Below are positions 63,548 through 64,000 of a stretch of 64,000 bases of DNA, in pieces. The stretch is from Actinomadura rudentiformis. GTDB lineage: Bacteria; Actinomycetota; Actinomycetes; Streptosporangiales; Streptosporangiaceae. How positions within the stretch are numbered: the stretch's first letter is position 1; each line of letters starts with the position of its first letter. The stretch is from positions 248,001-312,000 of the forward strand of contig NZ_WBMT01000005.1 of NCBI RefSeq assembly GCF_008923185.1, read 5' to 3'. Under the pieces are notes generated by a model. That model worked only from the letters and a program-made list of their open reading frames with translations. It searched no databases and was not told where the DNA came from. Both the position numbers and the translations under genes were made by a program.

Positions 63548-63695
63548 GCCGGGTCCTCCCTCTCGCATCGTGAGCGGATGGAACTGGGTGGCCGGTAGGC
63601 GCATTAGATCCGACCTCTATGGGTCTGTCAACGGGGATCGGTCGGCGCTGTGGCAGTCTCGGGCGTGATACATCGGATCTATTGGGGGAGCGAGC
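63548..63695. promoter_or_regulatory. Divergent operator region, alpha-galactoside operon / GntR regulator
   Basis: Two copies of a 9-bp box in inverted orientation: TAGATCCGA (63605-63613) and TCGGATCTA (63673-63681), 59 bp between. The extended matches are TTAGATCCGACCTCTAT and, reversed, AATAGATCCGATGTAT. Likely binding sites of the adjacent FadR-type regulator on both promoters. Confidence 0.6.
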
Positions 63696-64000
63696 ATGGC
63701 AGTCACCGATGAGGCGATCGAACGGATCAAGGAGATGATCGTCTCCGGGGCGCTGCGTCCCGGCGACCGGCTGCCGCGCGAGGCCGATCTGGCGGCCCAG
63801 CTCGGCCTGTCGCGCAACTCGCTGCGCGAGGCGGTCCGCGCGCTGTCCCTGATGCGGGTGCTCGACGTGCGGCAGGGCGACGGCACGTACGTCACCAGCC
63901 TGGAGCCGAACCTGCTGCTCGACGCGCTGAGCTTCGTCGTCGAGGTCCACCACGACACGACCGTGCTGGAGTTCTTCGAGGTGCGGAGGCTGCTGGAGCC
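63696..64000 (+). CDS. FadR-family GntR regulator (N-terminal part)
   Basis: An N-terminal fragment of about 101 residues runs off the window. The wHTH GntR domain is complete: AIERIKEMIVSGALRPGDRL, then PREADLAAQLGLSRNSLREAVRALSLMRVLDVRQGDGTYV. The FCD-type ligand domain then begins (EPNLLLDALSFVVEVHHDTTVLEFFEVRRLLE). ATG at 63696 has GGGGGAG upstream. It should sense a sugar and control the divergent GH36 operon. Confidence 0.9.
   Translation, partial: MAVTDEAIERIKEMIVSGALRPGDRLPREADLAAQLGLSRNSLREAVRALSLMRVLDVRQGDGTYVTSLEPNLLLDALSFVVEVHHDTTVLEFFEVRRLLE

Overview
The window is about 64 kb of very GC-rich DNA with GTG and TTG starts, strong Shine-Dalgarno sequences, 4-nt ATGA/GTGA overlaps and a mycolic-acid-free actinomycete gene set. 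The combination of dxs/idi, an RNase D-DUF3000-hemE-cgoX-chdC-msrB block, an LPFR-motif micropeptide, HelD-type helicase, split LigD-polymerase/LigC ligase genes and ATPase-less CUT1 sugar transporters points to a filamentous actinomycete, most likely Streptosporangiales (Nonomuraea/Actinomadura-like) or a relative of Streptomyces. The genus cannot be fixed from the sequence alone. No rRNA, tRNA, CRISPR array, insertion sequence or prophage was seen.

Layout. 0-1.4 kb: solute-binding lipoprotein of a sugar ABC transporter, with the start of a probable permease at the left edge. 1.6-4.3 kb: idi and dxs, divergent (isoprenoid precursors). 4.3-7.8 kb: small hypothetical gene, FprA-type ferredoxin-NADP reductase, amino acid permease. 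7.9-13.4 kb: fadA-fadB beta-oxidation operon and a divergent acyl-CoA synthetase, with a twin operator between them. 13.3-15.2 kb: OmpR-type two-component system. 15.3-18.5 kb: TetR regulator, unknown protein, cytochrome P450 and a convergent SDR. 18.8-25.0 kb is the most accessory-looking stretch: an HTH-transmembrane-SGNH hydrolase fusion, a Pycsar-effector-like (PycTM/DUF5706) membrane protein without a cyclase partner, a four-gene lipoprotein/adaptor/ABC operon, and a small unknown protein. 25.0-34.3 kb: housekeeping block (RNase D, DUF3000, zinc ribbon, hemE, secreted propeller, cgoX, chdC, a membrane-anchored unknown, TIGR04222 protein, msrB). 34.4-40.1 kb: LigD-type polymerase, a large secreted BNR propeller, a secreted X-Pro dipeptidyl-peptidase-like hydrolase. 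40.3-46.6 kb: DUF4236 protein, lipoprotein, acetyltransferase, aldehyde dehydrogenase, sulfatase, PhoD. 46.8-52.6 kb: HelD-like helicase, ornithine cyclodeaminase remnant, ATP-dependent DNA ligase, two convergent RibD-like reductases, small membrane protein. 52.6-58.9 kb: glgX, GNAT, DUF4262, thioesterase, DUF72, SnoaL remnant, LPFR micropeptide, S1-domain protein. 59.2-64.0 kb: alpha-galactosidase (GH36) operon with its binding protein and two permeases, under a divergent FadR-type GntR regulator cut by the right edge.

Working together. fadA/fadB/acyl-CoA synthetase form a fatty-acid catabolic unit. hemE-cgoX-chdC are late steps of the coproporphyrin-dependent heme route. The GH36 operon imports and hydrolyses alpha-galactosides and must borrow an ATPase encoded elsewhere. 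The LigD-like polymerase and LigC-like ligase are parts of a dispersed end-joining/repair set. A recurring structural oddity is short (about 16-25 bp) tandem duplications spanning or touching stop codons in at least six genes.
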